This document shows, one piece after another, positions 1 through 12,500 of a DNA stretch of 64,000 nucleotides. Made by a program: the position numbers and the translations under genes. A model generated the notes under the pieces. The model did not search any database. It was not told the origin of the DNA and was given only the letters and a program-made list of their open reading frames with translations. How positions within the stretch are numbered: position 1 is the stretch's first letter; each line of letters opens with the position of its first letter. The stretch is from Rhexocercosporidium sp. MPI-PUGE-AT-0058 (taxonomy: Eukaryota; Ascomycota; Leotiomycetes; Helotiales): the NCBI GenBank assembly GCA_020746875.1, contig JAGTJL010000024.1:124001-188000 (forward strand), given 5' to 3'.

Positions 1-500
1 TATTACAATTTGTTATATACTCTTCAGAGCTACACGATCGAGAGCACGGTCTTAAGCCTCGGAGAGTACTTACTTAAGGTACCGGTCTTAAGTAATCGGA
101 AGCTTTACCTTAAGTAACTAAGTAACTGAGTATAAGAAGCATTCTGATTCGTTAAACTCAGGGAAAGAATCAAGTATAAAGCAATACTTGCTACTTCCGA
201 CCTTAATTAATAACTATTTACTTAAAACTTTACGAAGAAAAAGGATAGAAGACCGAGTAATTAGCGATGATCGAAATACTCAAGTTAGTAGCAAGATAAC
301 GAAACCGAATCAAAGCATCTACATAGTAATTATTAGAAAGCTGTTCTACAAAAGCAGGACCTGCAGATGCGATCTGCAGTATACGGTATATAACCTCTAT
401 TCTGTACGACAAAAGCTAATTGCGGAATCATTAAACCCGTTGAGCAATCGCGAGTATTTAAAGGATTTTTTAAGGACTTTTTGGCTTAGTCAAGAAATAG
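1..500. other. AT-rich RIP-decayed flank, no gene recognised
   Basis: AT-rich sequence left of the solo LTR at 501. A 108-codon plus-strand frame runs through 188-514 but resembles no family I know, crosses into the LTR, and lies in sequence with the same decay as the copia remnant that follows. It is probably the upstream part of that copia element; I could not identify a domain in it. Confidence 0.5.
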
Positions 501-781
501 TGTGGTGGGGTTGACCTCAGAAGTCCATTTGTCACGTGATTGAGCTGCCTTTTGCTGTATTTAAGATAGCCTTTAAGGCAATATCCTTTAAGGACAATAA
601 CGGTTTTTACCGCTATAACTTTTCCTTCTTATTCAAACTGTACCTCTCCCCTTTTTTAACAAATTATATACTTTAAATATGTGATATCTTTAGTACCCGT
701 CAAATAAGTATTTCCTACGTTTACCCTCCGGCACTTGTTTTGCTACCCTCTTATTATGTGCTTGATGTTTTCCCCTCTACA
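501..781 (+). mobile_element. Solo LTR (281 bp) of the local Ty3/gypsy family
   Basis: It begins TGTGGTGGGG and ends CCCCTCTACA, so it has canonical TG...CA termini. It is flanked by ATAG on both sides (497-500 and 782-785), a 4-bp target-site duplication. Near-identical 281-bp copies in the reverse orientation form the two LTRs of the gypsy element at 2768-3048 and 15069-15349. No internal region of the family follows it; copia pol sequence does. It is therefore a solo LTR left by LTR-LTR recombination of a separate copy that inserted in the copia remnant. Confidence 0.85.
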
Positions 782-785
782 ATAG

Positions 786-2387
786 TGCGAAAAGACGGAA
801 AAGACTTGAGAGCGGTTTACGCTATTATCTTAGCGTCTGTTCTTAAAAATATCGAAATTCGAAAACCGGTTAATCTCTCACGAATACATTAATTTCAATT
901 TGCTAAAGGTCTTATTAAATTAGAGAGACCTTAAGGACTACCCATTAAGAGAGCACTTCCGAGCTAATGCAATTAAAGAAATCACTAACTTAGAATCGCG
1001 CAACTGCTGGAGAGTCGTCAAATAAAGCTTTGCTATTAAATAACTAATATTATTAAAATAGGTATTTCACGTTAAAGTCGATTCTTTAAGATATTTAACT
1101 AAGTATCGCTCGCGAGTTATTATTAAAGGAGATTTAAAACCCGAAACATTAATTCTTATAATATATGCGGCTACCTTAACTGCTTGTTTTTTTAAGAACC
1201 GCCATAGTAATAGTAGCTTAATTTGATTTAAAGATAATTTAATTTGATATTATTAATGCTTTTATCAACGCTAAACGAAGCAAATCGAGTGCTCGCGTAC
1301 GTTATTACTTACCGGACGGATTTAAACAAGACGGTATAGTAATAGAGGTTAATTGCGTATTTTATAGATTTAGAGACCTACTAGTATTATAGTACGGAGA
1401 CTTTACCGAAACTTTATTAAAGTTAAGGTTAATCTCTTCTAAGAAGAAGCTGTGTATCTTTATAAATAAGCAACGTTTAGTTTTTATTATATTTTATATT
1501 GATGATATCCAAATGTTATACTACGCTTCGGCTCTTGACGATGCCTAACTTATTATTAATAGCTTAAATACGGTATATGAACTTATTAGAGCAGTACTAA
1601 TACAATAGATTTTAGGTGTTCGTGATATTAGAGATCTTTAAGCGAAGATTATTTCTCTAGTATACGATATTTATATTTTAAAGGTTGCTTTGCGATTTGA
1701 CTTAGTAGATGGAAACTACCCAAGTACTTCACTACTTTAAGTCAAGCTATTGAAGAATTAAGAACAAGTTACTTCGGTGCAAATTAAGGAGTATTAAGAG
1801 AAGATTGGTTTAGTGCTTTATATTATAATTATATTGCGCGTAAACGTTGCTTTCGCGGTTTTAAAGCTGTCTTACTTTTTAATTAACCCGTTTTTGAAGT
1901 AGTACCTTGTGATACTTAGTTAGATAATTCGTTACCTTTTTGAAACCCGATTTTTTGAGATCACTTATAGCTATACGTTACGTGATTCCTAACTTGTAAT
2001 ATCCTTAGATGCTTCTTTTGCAGATTATCTCGATACAAGGTGTTTTTCTAATAAGTATATTATATTTTTTAGAAGTTTGATCTTATGGAGAGGGCCTTGC
2101 AAGATATAGTCACTACTTCGACTACTTAAGCTAAGCTTTTGGGGATTAAGCGTACGGCTAAGGAAATTATAGCTTTATAATATTTCTTTTATAAGCTACG
2201 CCTTAAATTAAGAGAAGTTTAGAAAATCTTTTGCGATAATTAGTAAACGATTTGGTTAATCGTTAGGGAAAATCAGCGTATTTTTACTAAGTTACGCCAT
2301 GTCGATATTTAGAATATATAATTACACTAGGAATTTCGAAAGAGCACTTTTTTAGTAGAATATCTTACTACGGGGTATATGCTAGCT
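786..2387 (+). mobile_element. Ty1/copia pol remnant (RT and RNase H), RIP-inactivated
   Basis: Plus-strand translation with many stop codons gives a copia-type order: reverse transcriptase from about 960, with a run reading LPDGFKQDG near 1310 and the catalytic YxDD-type box FYIDDIQML near 1494-1520, then an RNase H region with ADYLDTRCFSNKYIIF near 2020-2070 (the usual copia ...D.DTR.S..G.. motif), ending with KLRHVDI near 2290. CAA/CAG/TGG codons have become stops throughout, as expected from C-to-T decay. The 3' end and 3' LTR are missing; at about 2388 the sequence turns into LINE. Upstream gag and integrase were not identified. Confidence 0.8.
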
Positions 2388-2767
2388 AACGCCAAAAGGC
2401 AAGCTATTTAACTAAAGGAGTAAGTTAAAACCCTCGGCGTAATTATGGAAGCGAAACTTAAATATAAAAAGCATATAACGAGAGCTACTTCTAAAAGGCT
2501 CGAGGCGGCAATAAAGCTAAGACGATTAAAAGGGCTCTCGCTCGCCACGGCACGACAATTTTTTATAATTATAATCACGCTAATAGTGGATTATGCTTTT
2601 AATATATAAATATATAAATGCAACTATAAATCGGCTATATCCATCAGCCGGGTCCAGAAGATAAAAGAACAAGCGATAGTAAGAACATTTATGACGATAG
2701 CCATAAGCGCAGCAGAAGCGAAGGCAACAATCCCTACGGTAGAAGATAAACTTTAGAAGAAAGCTAT
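2388..2767 (+). mobile_element. Tad1-type LINE, RT C-terminal segment (part 1 of 2)
   Basis: Translation with stops shows the end of a Tad1-clade non-LTR reverse transcriptase: VKTLGVIMEAKLKYKKHI near 2425-2480, then a LRRLKGLSLATARQ-type segment near 2520-2555, and a segment near 2660-2750 rich in AEAKAT. The frame stops at 2767 because the gypsy element is inserted here. It resumes at 15350 with the expected next residues (K-x-stop/W-x-D-I-H). The 5' part of the LINE is absent; the sequence directly upstream is copia. Confidence 0.8.
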
Positions 2768-3048
2768 TGTGGAGGGGAAAATACTAAGCACATAATAAGA
2801 GGGTAGTAAAGCAAGTGCCGGAGGGTAAACGTAGGAAATACTTATTTAATAAATATTAAAAATATTATATATTTAAAGAATATAATCTATTAAAGAAGGA
2901 AAAAGGTATAATTTAAATAAGAAGGAAAAATTATAATAATAAAAATCGTTATTATCCTTAAAGAATATTATCTTAAAAGCTATCTTAAATATAATAAGAT
3001 ACAGCTCAATCACGTAACAAATAGGCCTTTGAAGTTAACCCCACTATA
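2768..3048 (-). repeat. 3' LTR of the gypsy element
   Basis: 281 bp; starts TGTGGAGGGG on the plus strand and ends CCCCACTATA, where the last bases are RIP-altered relative to CCCCACCACA in the partner copy. Same orientation as 15069-15349, opposite to 501-781. Confidence 0.85.
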
Positions 3049-6000
3049 TGCGTCCCTTCTTTAGAAAACTCATACTCAACTTCGAGTAAAAAAATAAAAA
3101 TTAATATTGCAGCTTTTTAAAACTCTAAATACTTAAAGGAAAATGTGTTTAAGTAAGGATAAATAAATATTAAGTGACTTATACTTTACTTTTAGAAGCA
3201 AATAATCGTCTTGCTTAATACCTTTAAATATTGTTTTTTACTTTATTACTCTTTTTCTTTCTTTTCCTTTTTAATAACTTTATTACTCTTTTTTATAATA
3301 CTTTTAAAAAGGCTTTATGTATCTTTTTATTTTTATATTAATCTTTTCATACTTTTTAATACTTATTATATCGTTTCTATCGCCTAAACTTGCTTTCTTA
3401 GGCATCACATTTAAGTAAACTTTAACTTTAGTAAAGTTAAAGTAATTCCTTTAAAATAAATCGGCGCATAATTAGTATTTTAAATAAGTTCCTGACTCCT
3501 TTCCTTATAACGTAAAGACTAACTTTCTTTATAAAATAAAGATCGATCCCCATAACGCGTCGAATTCGTTAATATTCCCTTATACCTTAAGCTAGCGTGT
3601 CTTTAACGACCTCGCTTTTTTTTATATTCTTATTTTAATAAATCTTCTACGAACCTTCTTAACTTTTTAATTATTATTAAAAACAAAAAGAAATATATTA
3701 AAAATATATTAAAAAAGTAAGAATATATAAATATATAAAGTTAAAAGTAAATAATAATCGGAGGACGGTCTTCTTACCTTCGAGGTTCGAAGTATAATAA
3801 AAAAGTAAAAAAAAGCTAATTAAAGCATCTCTTTTCCTAACTTAATTAAGTCTTTTTTTACTCTTATCTTTTTCTTTTTACTTTCACTTTTTTAATAAGT
3901 TAATATTAAATAACGATAAAGTCGGTTTTAAGTAGTTTTCCTTTCTCTTATCTTAACGGTTATTATATTAAATAAAAGCGCCGATAGTGCCTTAATAACT
4001 TCTTATTATATCTTCCCTTTATTTTTTAATAAATAAGTAAATTACTATAAGCGGCTGAAATTTATTATATTTAAAGAAGGAAAAAAGGAAATATTATATT
4101 TTATATATTAACTTCGAGCTGCTTAGTCTTCCTCGCGGTCTTTCTCTTTTCTTAACGGTAAGTTACGGAATAAAAGCTTCTTAAGAATAACTTTTAAAGC
4201 TTTAATAAGTTATAAGCTATTTTAAACCGCTTTTATCGTCGCTTTCCTTCGACTTACTTCTTACTATTAATTGATTAGGAGGGGTAAGAGGCTAAAGGTA
4301 AGTTCTTTCTTATTTGATATCGCTAACTTCTAAATCTTAATAATTCTTTAATATAATTTAAAGACTTAAAGTAAAAGCGTAGCTTTAATTGCCTTATTAA
4401 AATAAGAAGTGTTTTTAACCTCATTACTTGTTTTAAGCCTTTATTAATTACATTATAAGCAACTTTTAAACTAATAATATCGAGCTTTCTAGAAGTCTTT
4501 TCTTATTAAGGCAACTCCTTTTTATTTAAAAGTAAGGTTCTTTTTTAAAGAACTTTATATTAATATAACTTTATAATAACTCTAAAGGTAATAAAAACAT
4601 TCCCTAAACACCTTTATAAGCCGGTATAAGCTGAGCCGGATTTTAAGTCTAGGGAAAAAGCAAATATATCTTGAAGGCAGAAGTAATAATACTCTTTCTT
4701 AATCGATTAATATTCTTAATTTAGTAGTCTAAAGACTAATATTTAACTAAAAGAAGCTCTTAACCTAAAGTCTGGTTAATTTACTTAGTGGAAAACCACT
4801 CTATAAAGATAAAGTCAGAGGAATACTTATAGATGGCTTAAATATTTATAATAAGGCATTATTTACCCGCTTAAGTCCTTTATAAAGTTATTATTACGAC
4901 GGAATTATAATAATAGTATTTGAATTTTAATAAGCGAGATTTCAGAACGACTAAAGAAAAGGCGTATAATTTAAATTAATTAAAATCTCCTTTTATATAA
5001 AGTAATTCTACTTATTTTATTATCTTAAAATTAGTTAACCGAAACTCTAAGGAAATAAAGTCGTTATTACTTTAATACTTTAATACGTTACTTAAAATAA
5101 CTTAAAGTAAGCTTAGCTTATTACAGTACTTAATCCGTTATCTTATACTTTTGCTCTTAATTAAATTACTATTATTAATACTTAGGCAGCGTAAAGGCCT
5201 AGACTTAGTAGCCGTCGATTGAGAGAATTTATAAAGTTTAATAATAACTCTTACGTTAAACTTTAGGCTTACGACAACTCGACCGCTGATTTCCGAGGAC
5301 TAATAATTTAATTAGGAATAAAGCACTTATAATATAAAAAGTTAAAGGCGTAAAAGAAATATAAAAAAACTAAAGATTTATAACTTATTAGCCGTACTTA
5401 CTTTGCCCGTTTTTAACTTAACCGTTATAGTTTCGGAGTATTAAGCTCCGTTTTTAAGTACGCTATATTAAAATTATTAATATTTAAATAAACCTTTTAT
5501 ATTATTAATAATAAATTTGACGATTTTTATTACCGATATAAGGCAGTTATAATAGCTTATTTCCCTTGCAATAATCTATAGCCTGTCGCGCGCTTTATCG
5601 TTTATTTAAATATATAGATTAATTTTATTTATTTAGTTTTATAAACTCCTTTAAATCTTAAGTCGTTTAATTACGCGTAACTTCTTAATTATTATATATT
5701 TTCTTTTTAAATTAATAGCTTATTTATTATAGCTTTAAGAGTTATTTTAATTAAAGTAAATCTTTTTCATTATAAAGTATTTAAATAATATTAAAGAAGA
5801 ATTTTTGGTCTTCGACTACCTTCAGAGACTTATTATATAAACTTACTTTAATAATATATCTCGGGGGGTTATCGTTTTTAGCGCCTGGCCTATTAATATA
5901 TTAAGATTATTAACGCTCCGGAATAGCTTGTCGAAGGAACTTCGTTTAACTTATTATTTAACTTTTCTTAAGATTTAATAAAAAGTAAGTACTTAATTGA

Positions 6001-7249
6001 ATTTTATTCTTTTATAGCGCAAGTTATAATCGACTTAATTTAATTAAACTATCTTATAAGGCCAAAACTCTTTTTAAGTTTCTTAAGGGCTTCTTTAGCT
6101 TTATAAAGTATTAATAATCATTATATTTATAAGCTTTCGAGCTTGTACGTCTAGCGTCAGTAATACTGAATTATTCAAAAGGCAGCTACCGCAAATATAC
6201 TATTTGGCTCGACTGGGATATTAATATTATTGTTGCGGAACGACTTATAAATGCAATCGAAGGGTATTTATAGCCGTAGATAATGTTCGAAGTGCTGAAG
6301 AGGTTTTTCGTCGTTTAAAAGAGAGCCCCTAGTGTTTTAATATATGCTTTTATTATTATGCCTTAATCTTCGTCCCCTTTATAAGGTATAAAAAATGCGT
6401 CTTCGCCACAGTTTAGCGTTCGACAACGCTAAACGACAAGCTATAAGAATTATAATAAGAAGTAATTAATAGTATTAGTCGTGGCGATTAAGTTATTTAT
6501 TAAAAAAGTAAATAACGACTCGATATTGATTTTATTCCGCGTGAGTTAGTCTTTTAAGTATTTTAATAATAATTCTATCGTTCCGTATAGCTTGTCTCGT
6601 AGGCTCTTTAAGGTCTTTAAAGCCCTGTAAATTTCGCTCTTTAAGACTGAGTTTAAGTTAGTCTTTACTGTTATTATACTAAGTTGTCGCTAAAAGCTCG
6701 TTGTCTTCATAATAAATAAAACGCTCTTATTTATAAAACAGCTTAAAGCGATTAATTATAAAAGTACTACGAAAAAATATATTATCGACTTCTAGCTCTT
6801 TTAATTTATAATAGCTCTTTTTAAGGAAGGCTTTATAAATTTCGTAAGGTTTTAACTACCGAAAGTCAAGCTTTTTACTCCTTAATATATCGATTTCTTA
6901 AATAAAATCGTGCCTAAGAACTAAGTCTTTAATTTATAATAGCCTATTTCGAATATTTCTTTTTACGTCGAAAGCTTCTTTTCCTTTTTGTTTACGGCGT
7001 GTCTTTTAAAGCCTAATTTCTTTTATATTATTATTCCGTATTTAATATTAAAGAGTTTAAATATAAATTAAATCGTTAATATTTTTAATATCTTTCGAGA
7101 AGAGGCTTTTTTAAGTAAAGTAACGTGTTTCGATAAAGAGAATTAGTTTTCTATTATAAACTATATAAAAGGGGGTATAACTTATAAGTTTATAGACTAT
7201 AATACGGTTAGTAAATAGAACCGCTAATAAGCTACTTGTTTAGTTTTCT

Positions 7250-7600
7250 TTTATTTTAAAAAAAGTATTTTTAATAAGGTTATATCTCCACTCGATTATG
7301 CCATTAGCTTTCGCGTTATAAGTTAATATTTGAATTCGTCGAATTTCTATTTTATTTAATAAGTTAACGATTTCGCTTATATTCTTTATGCCTTCATCGA
7401 TTACCAGCTTTTAAAACAGCTTATATCGGCAAATAATATCTTATTAAATGAAATTAATAATACCTTTAGTTTCCTTTAAAATAAGCGCCCTAGCTTCGAC
7501 CTAACCGCTTATATTATCTCGGGCGACAACGAAATACTTCTTCCCGTTTCGTATTAATATAAAAGTAATATTTAACGCCTATTTTTTTTAAGTTTATTTA
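7250..7600 (-). pseudogene. Gypsy integrase core and C-terminal region, decayed
   Basis: The minus strand reads KYFVVARDNISG, then a stop in place of Trp, then VEARAL, later LVIDEGIKNISEIV and YNAKANGIIEW. This is the integrase pattern F.V.ARD..SGW.EARAL ... LVID.G.EN ... Y.P.ANG..ERGH of fungal Ty3/gypsy elements, with the first catalytic D region, the D of the central motif and the glutamate of the IIEW box still visible. Several in-frame TAA/TAG codons break it. No functional product is expected. Confidence 0.8.
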
Positions 7601-8999
7601 AATTAATTAAAATTATAAGTTCTTTTTGTCGCTTAGTATTACGTAATATATACTTATTATATATTTTAACGAATTCCGCGGAGTCCTTAAAACAGCCTTT
7701 TTAAAAATAGCGCTAGAAGATGCGGTAGTATATGCTTTTTTTTTCTTTATAGTCAGAGCTATTATAATAGCTTCGCAAAATATATGCCTTGTCTTTATCG
7801 GTGTCGATGACGAGTTTAATAAGTGCGCTTTTTAATAAAAGTTTTTAAATATATTAATTATAAATTTTATATAATAATACTTCTTTTTTAAATATATAAA
7901 AAGCTTTTAAGTTTATACTTTTTAAAGTCTTAAGCGTAGTTAAGTAAATAGCTATCTTTTAATCATATTCTTTATAATATTTTAAAAATATTAATAAGTC
8001 CGCTTTGCTCTCTTAGTTTATACTCGAGTCGCCACTAGGTATTGCTTAATCGTTCGACTTATCTCGCAGTTCTTAGACTTTTTGTTTTATGTCGATGAGG
8101 ATATTATGTCTTTAAGTTAACTTAAGGTTATCGAAGGTCTTTAACTTTTTTATTAAGTCTTCCGTGCTTTTTACTTCTATTAGGCAAATTTTAACCGCAT
8201 TAAGCTTAATTAAGATTTAATCTTTATTATTATTATTTTCGATATCTTCCTTAATATCCTTAAAGTATTTAAGTCTTTTTAAGAAAGTATTTATTATTAT
8301 ATGCGTAGCACTTTTAATATAACGCACTTCGAAGTCGAAAAGCCTAATCCAGGCGAGCTAGCGAGTGAGTATTATATTAAAGTAGTCGTGAGCAGCTCTT
8401 TTAAATTAAATAATAAGAGTATTTGCGTTAGTCTTTATAATAAAATGGACTTTTATAAACTAGATTTTAAACTTCTTAAGGATTAAGAGTATGCTTTTAT
8501 ATTTTCTTTTTATAACGTTATAATTTCGTTTTGCTTTTATTTAAAAGCCGTTTTTATACCTCGCCGGTTTAAGCTTATTATTTTTTAAGTCACGTTAATT
8601 AAGAAAACCACTTTATCTGACTTTATTAAAGTTTATAAAAACGACGATTTCGCTAGCGTTTTTAAAGTAATTAATCTTATAAAATACTGGAAAAGAATAT
8701 AAAATATCTTAAAAGGTTTTTATTACTTAATTATAAGTTATAGGGTTTTATATAAATTTGACTCTTTTCTTAATAAAGTCGTATAATAGCTCGGCTAATA
8801 AACAAAAGTCTTTAATTTAAATATAAAAATAAATAATTAAACTTAAAAATCTTTTAACTTTTATGACATTTTTTAATTCTTTTTATTTTTATACCTTAAT
8901 TAAGTATATAATTAAAGGTTCTCTTTTTTACAAATTATATACGTAGCTGACGATATTTATATTATTACGACAGAATTAAGATTTAAAGCCTATAATAAC

Positions 9000-9500
9000 T
9001 CTAACACGCTTAAGGCGTTTTAATATTTTATTAAGGTTAAAAAGGTATTTAAAGACGAACTAGCGAATTCCAGGCCGTGCTTTCTTCCGATTATAGTTTA
9101 TATATAATCTTTTTACGTTAACGTCGTTTAAGAACGGCATTATAATAAAAGACATAATATTTTTTAGTATTTTATTAATTATTTTTACGAATTAAGTAAT
9201 AAAGTTTATAACTCCTTAAAATAGTATTATATTTCGGACTAGTTTAATATTAAGTATAAAAAAAAGCCGTTATATTTTAGTTGCTTTAATATAATACTTA
9301 TTAATTATAACTTAAATATAAGTCTATTAAGCTCGTAATATAGTACTTTATAAATTCCTTTAAAAATTCGTTAATAAAAAGAAGTAAATTAGCGTTTCTT
9401 AAAGTAATTACGTTAAATATAATTACCGAGTTAATTAAGCGGTACTTTCTTAATTCTTTTTTTTTAATTAAGAACTAAGCGTTATAATATAACCCCTTAA
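9000..9500 (-). pseudogene. Gypsy reverse transcriptase, decayed
   Basis: The minus strand at about 9060-9180 reads INKILKNIMSFIIMPFLNDVNVKRLY, split here only by RIP-type substitutions (PFLNDV for the family's PF(I/L)DDV catalytic box). Its place upstream (in minus orientation) of integrase fixes the Ty3/gypsy order. The first catalytic Asp of the DD pair reads as Asn, in keeping with G-to-A change, so the enzyme would be inactive even without the stops. Confidence 0.7.
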
Positions 9501-12500
9501 AGAGTTCGAGAACCCTATAATTAAGTTTGTCTTTTACTATCTTTTTGACTTCAGGGGCTAACGCTTTAGGAAATAAAAAGTATAGTATTTATTAAGCTTT
9601 ATAGTCTACCGTTTTAATAATTATAAATAGCGAAATATCTTTATAGAATTTCTTATACTTAATTTAATTAAATATAATAACACTTTCTCGATTTAATATT
9701 ATTTCGTTAAAGAAGGCTTTCTCTTTTAATTATAATATATCTTTAATATTTAAAGTAATAAGTCGCTCTTCTGTAATCCTAAATCCGCGAGGAAAGCCGG
9801 CAAAATAAAGGAGTAAGATATTTTAATACTTCTTAATTTATTCTTAAGGAAAGTCCCTTTTTTTAAAGGCTTTATATTAATCTTTACGGCCTCTAAGCGT
9901 ATTTCTTATTTTATTTATTTAATTTATAAGCCTAATCTTTTTATTTTTTATTTTATATATAATATAAACCCGCGAAACTTATTTACGTTCTTTAAATAAA
10001 GACGTTATTAATAAAGTATTATAATCTGTAATAAATTAAAAGATAGGCTTGATTTTCTTAATTAATATAATATTAAATACGCGTTCTTTACTAAAAAGAG
10101 CTTTAATAAAGTCTTTATAAAGGAGGTAATCGTAAAAGTCCGTCTTTAAAATTATGAATTCTCGCTTTATATATTTAATGAAAACATATAAGACGTCTTC
10201 GAAAGAGGAATTACTTTCATTATTAGAGGTTTCTTTATCCCTCCCGTAGAAAAGCTCGTCCTCGAGCTCAAAGGAAGTGTCTTTTAGAAAGCATTCGATA
10301 GTACTGACTATAAAGTTCTAGTTATAGCCAATTACTTATTTCTCGAGTCAGTTTCGGATTCTAAGTAGTCTAATTCCGAATCTAATAATATTTTATTAGC
10401 TCGACTTTTAGACTTTATAGCTTTAATACTTCTGGCGTATTTTATAAGTTTAATTACTTTAATAATAATAATTAATCGCGTAGTCTTATTTTATAAGTTA
10501 ACGTAAACTAGACCGCTTTCTATATTAAATAAGTATTTAAATAAAACGCGCGCAGTCTAAAAAAATAAAAATTTAAGAATAACTCTAATACTTAAGATAT
10601 TTATAATATAAAACTTAATAAAGATAATACAGTCTTTTATTATTACCGGGACGTTATCCGCATATCCCAGAAATCGCGATTTTGCGCTTATAATACTCTT
10701 TAAGGCTATAAAATCGCTTTTTATAATAAAGACTTTTAATTAAACGGCAGCATTATAAGATATATAACTGACTTCTGCGCCGGAATCAAGAGTAGCTCGA
10801 ATATTACTAAGTCTCGTCCTCTTAAACATAATAATAATATATTTCGGCGTTAAAGAGTATTACTTATAACTCAGTCCTTAAAGTATATCGACTAAGTAAA
10901 CTTTAATAGTTAGTAATAAGTCGACTTTAAATTCTCCTTTTAAAATTATTATTTTTTAAAGCGCTATTAAAATAGCGGTTAAAATTATGAGCATTAGGCT
11001 AAAAAAAGGAATTAAGCTTAATAATAGTTAAAAAGTTAATTATTAAATTAGTATTTCTTATATTAAAAAGACTTAATACTTTCATTTCCTTTATTAAACT
11101 TAGAGCTTATACGTAAATTTAATTTAAAATACGGTAAAATAAGTAATAATTCGTTATTCTCATTTAAAGAAAATACGTTTAAGCTGTCGTAAAGCTCGCA
11201 GTCTTCTTAATATAAAATCTAAAGTATTAGCTTAAAGTAATAAAAGGCGTTAAAATATAATATTATTCCCTTTTTAATTATAGTCCTAAAGAGCCTCTAT
11301 ATATTCTACAGTCTTAATACTAATAATAACAATTTAGTCCTAAATTTCTTAATTAATAATCTTCGGTCGACTTGTCCTTAATAAGTCGATTAAAATAAGG
11401 ATTTCTCTTAAAATTAAATTTCCAAAAAGCTCTTTCTAAATAAAAAGCTTATTCAGCGTATTATTTAACGTATAATTATTCCGCGACAGCGCCTAATATA
11501 CGCAAAGTCGGTCTAAAGTCGCCTTAACGGCGATAAATAAGTTGCTTTTAACGCGTTCTCGAACAGTCCCCGTAAAAGGTAGTTTAGTAGCAGTCGGTCC
11601 TTTTCGACTCACGGCTAGAGTAACTTCTTTTAATTTTTTAAAAATAATATTATTATTATTATCCTTTATAATAATTTAAGTAAGTTTTACTTTAAATGCT
11701 TTAGCTAAAGAATTTATATTTATAAGCTTTTAAAATCTAACGGCATTCTTAACTTCTTCGCAAACTTTTAGTCTTCCGTAATCAGCTTAAGCTTTAAGGC
11801 GTTCTTAAAATAAGGTTCTAATTATATATGATTTAGCTCTTATTATTATTCTAAAAGTAATAGTATTTTGTCGTCTTATTTTTATAAATATTATTTTAAA
11901 GCTATTATTTATTCCTTTTGAATTAAAAGTAATAAGTACGTTTTAAACGTTAATTAATTTTATTATATTAAAGAGTCGGATAACGAAGATGTTTAAACAG
12001 TCTTAAAGCTCTTAATTTGCTTTTAGCATTAGTCTTTCTAAGGCTAACTTTAATATAATATTTTATTAAGTTAAAAGGGCTTTTTAAGCGTTTCAGAGCT
12101 TCCTTTAAACTGCTTTTTCTTTCCGCTTCAAGTTTAAGTCTTTTTTTATATTAATTATTCGTAAAATAAAGACTTTTCTTTTTAATTTATTCCGAAGAAA
12201 TTAAACTGCTTAAGTTTTTATTTTTTTTTTTAAGAGCTTATATAAATATAATTATTTTTATTTTTATAAATAATTCTTAAATTAAGTTACTTCTTAAACT
12301 TATAATATTAATTTTAGTACTTATGGAATCTTTAAGGTTTAGCACCCGGAATCGGCCTATTAAAGTAAAAAAGACATCCGATGTTTATATTATTCTTTAT
12401 ATTAAAACGTTAATTATATTTAGAACTTGCTTTAGAATCTTAATAAAATACTTTAGCTTCTTTAGGGTATGCGATTAACTCGTAAGTAAATAAAGCCTTA

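Noticed and set aside
188..514. 108-codon plus-strand frame as a gene
   Set aside because: It lies in decayed sequence, runs into the solo LTR, and shows no domain.
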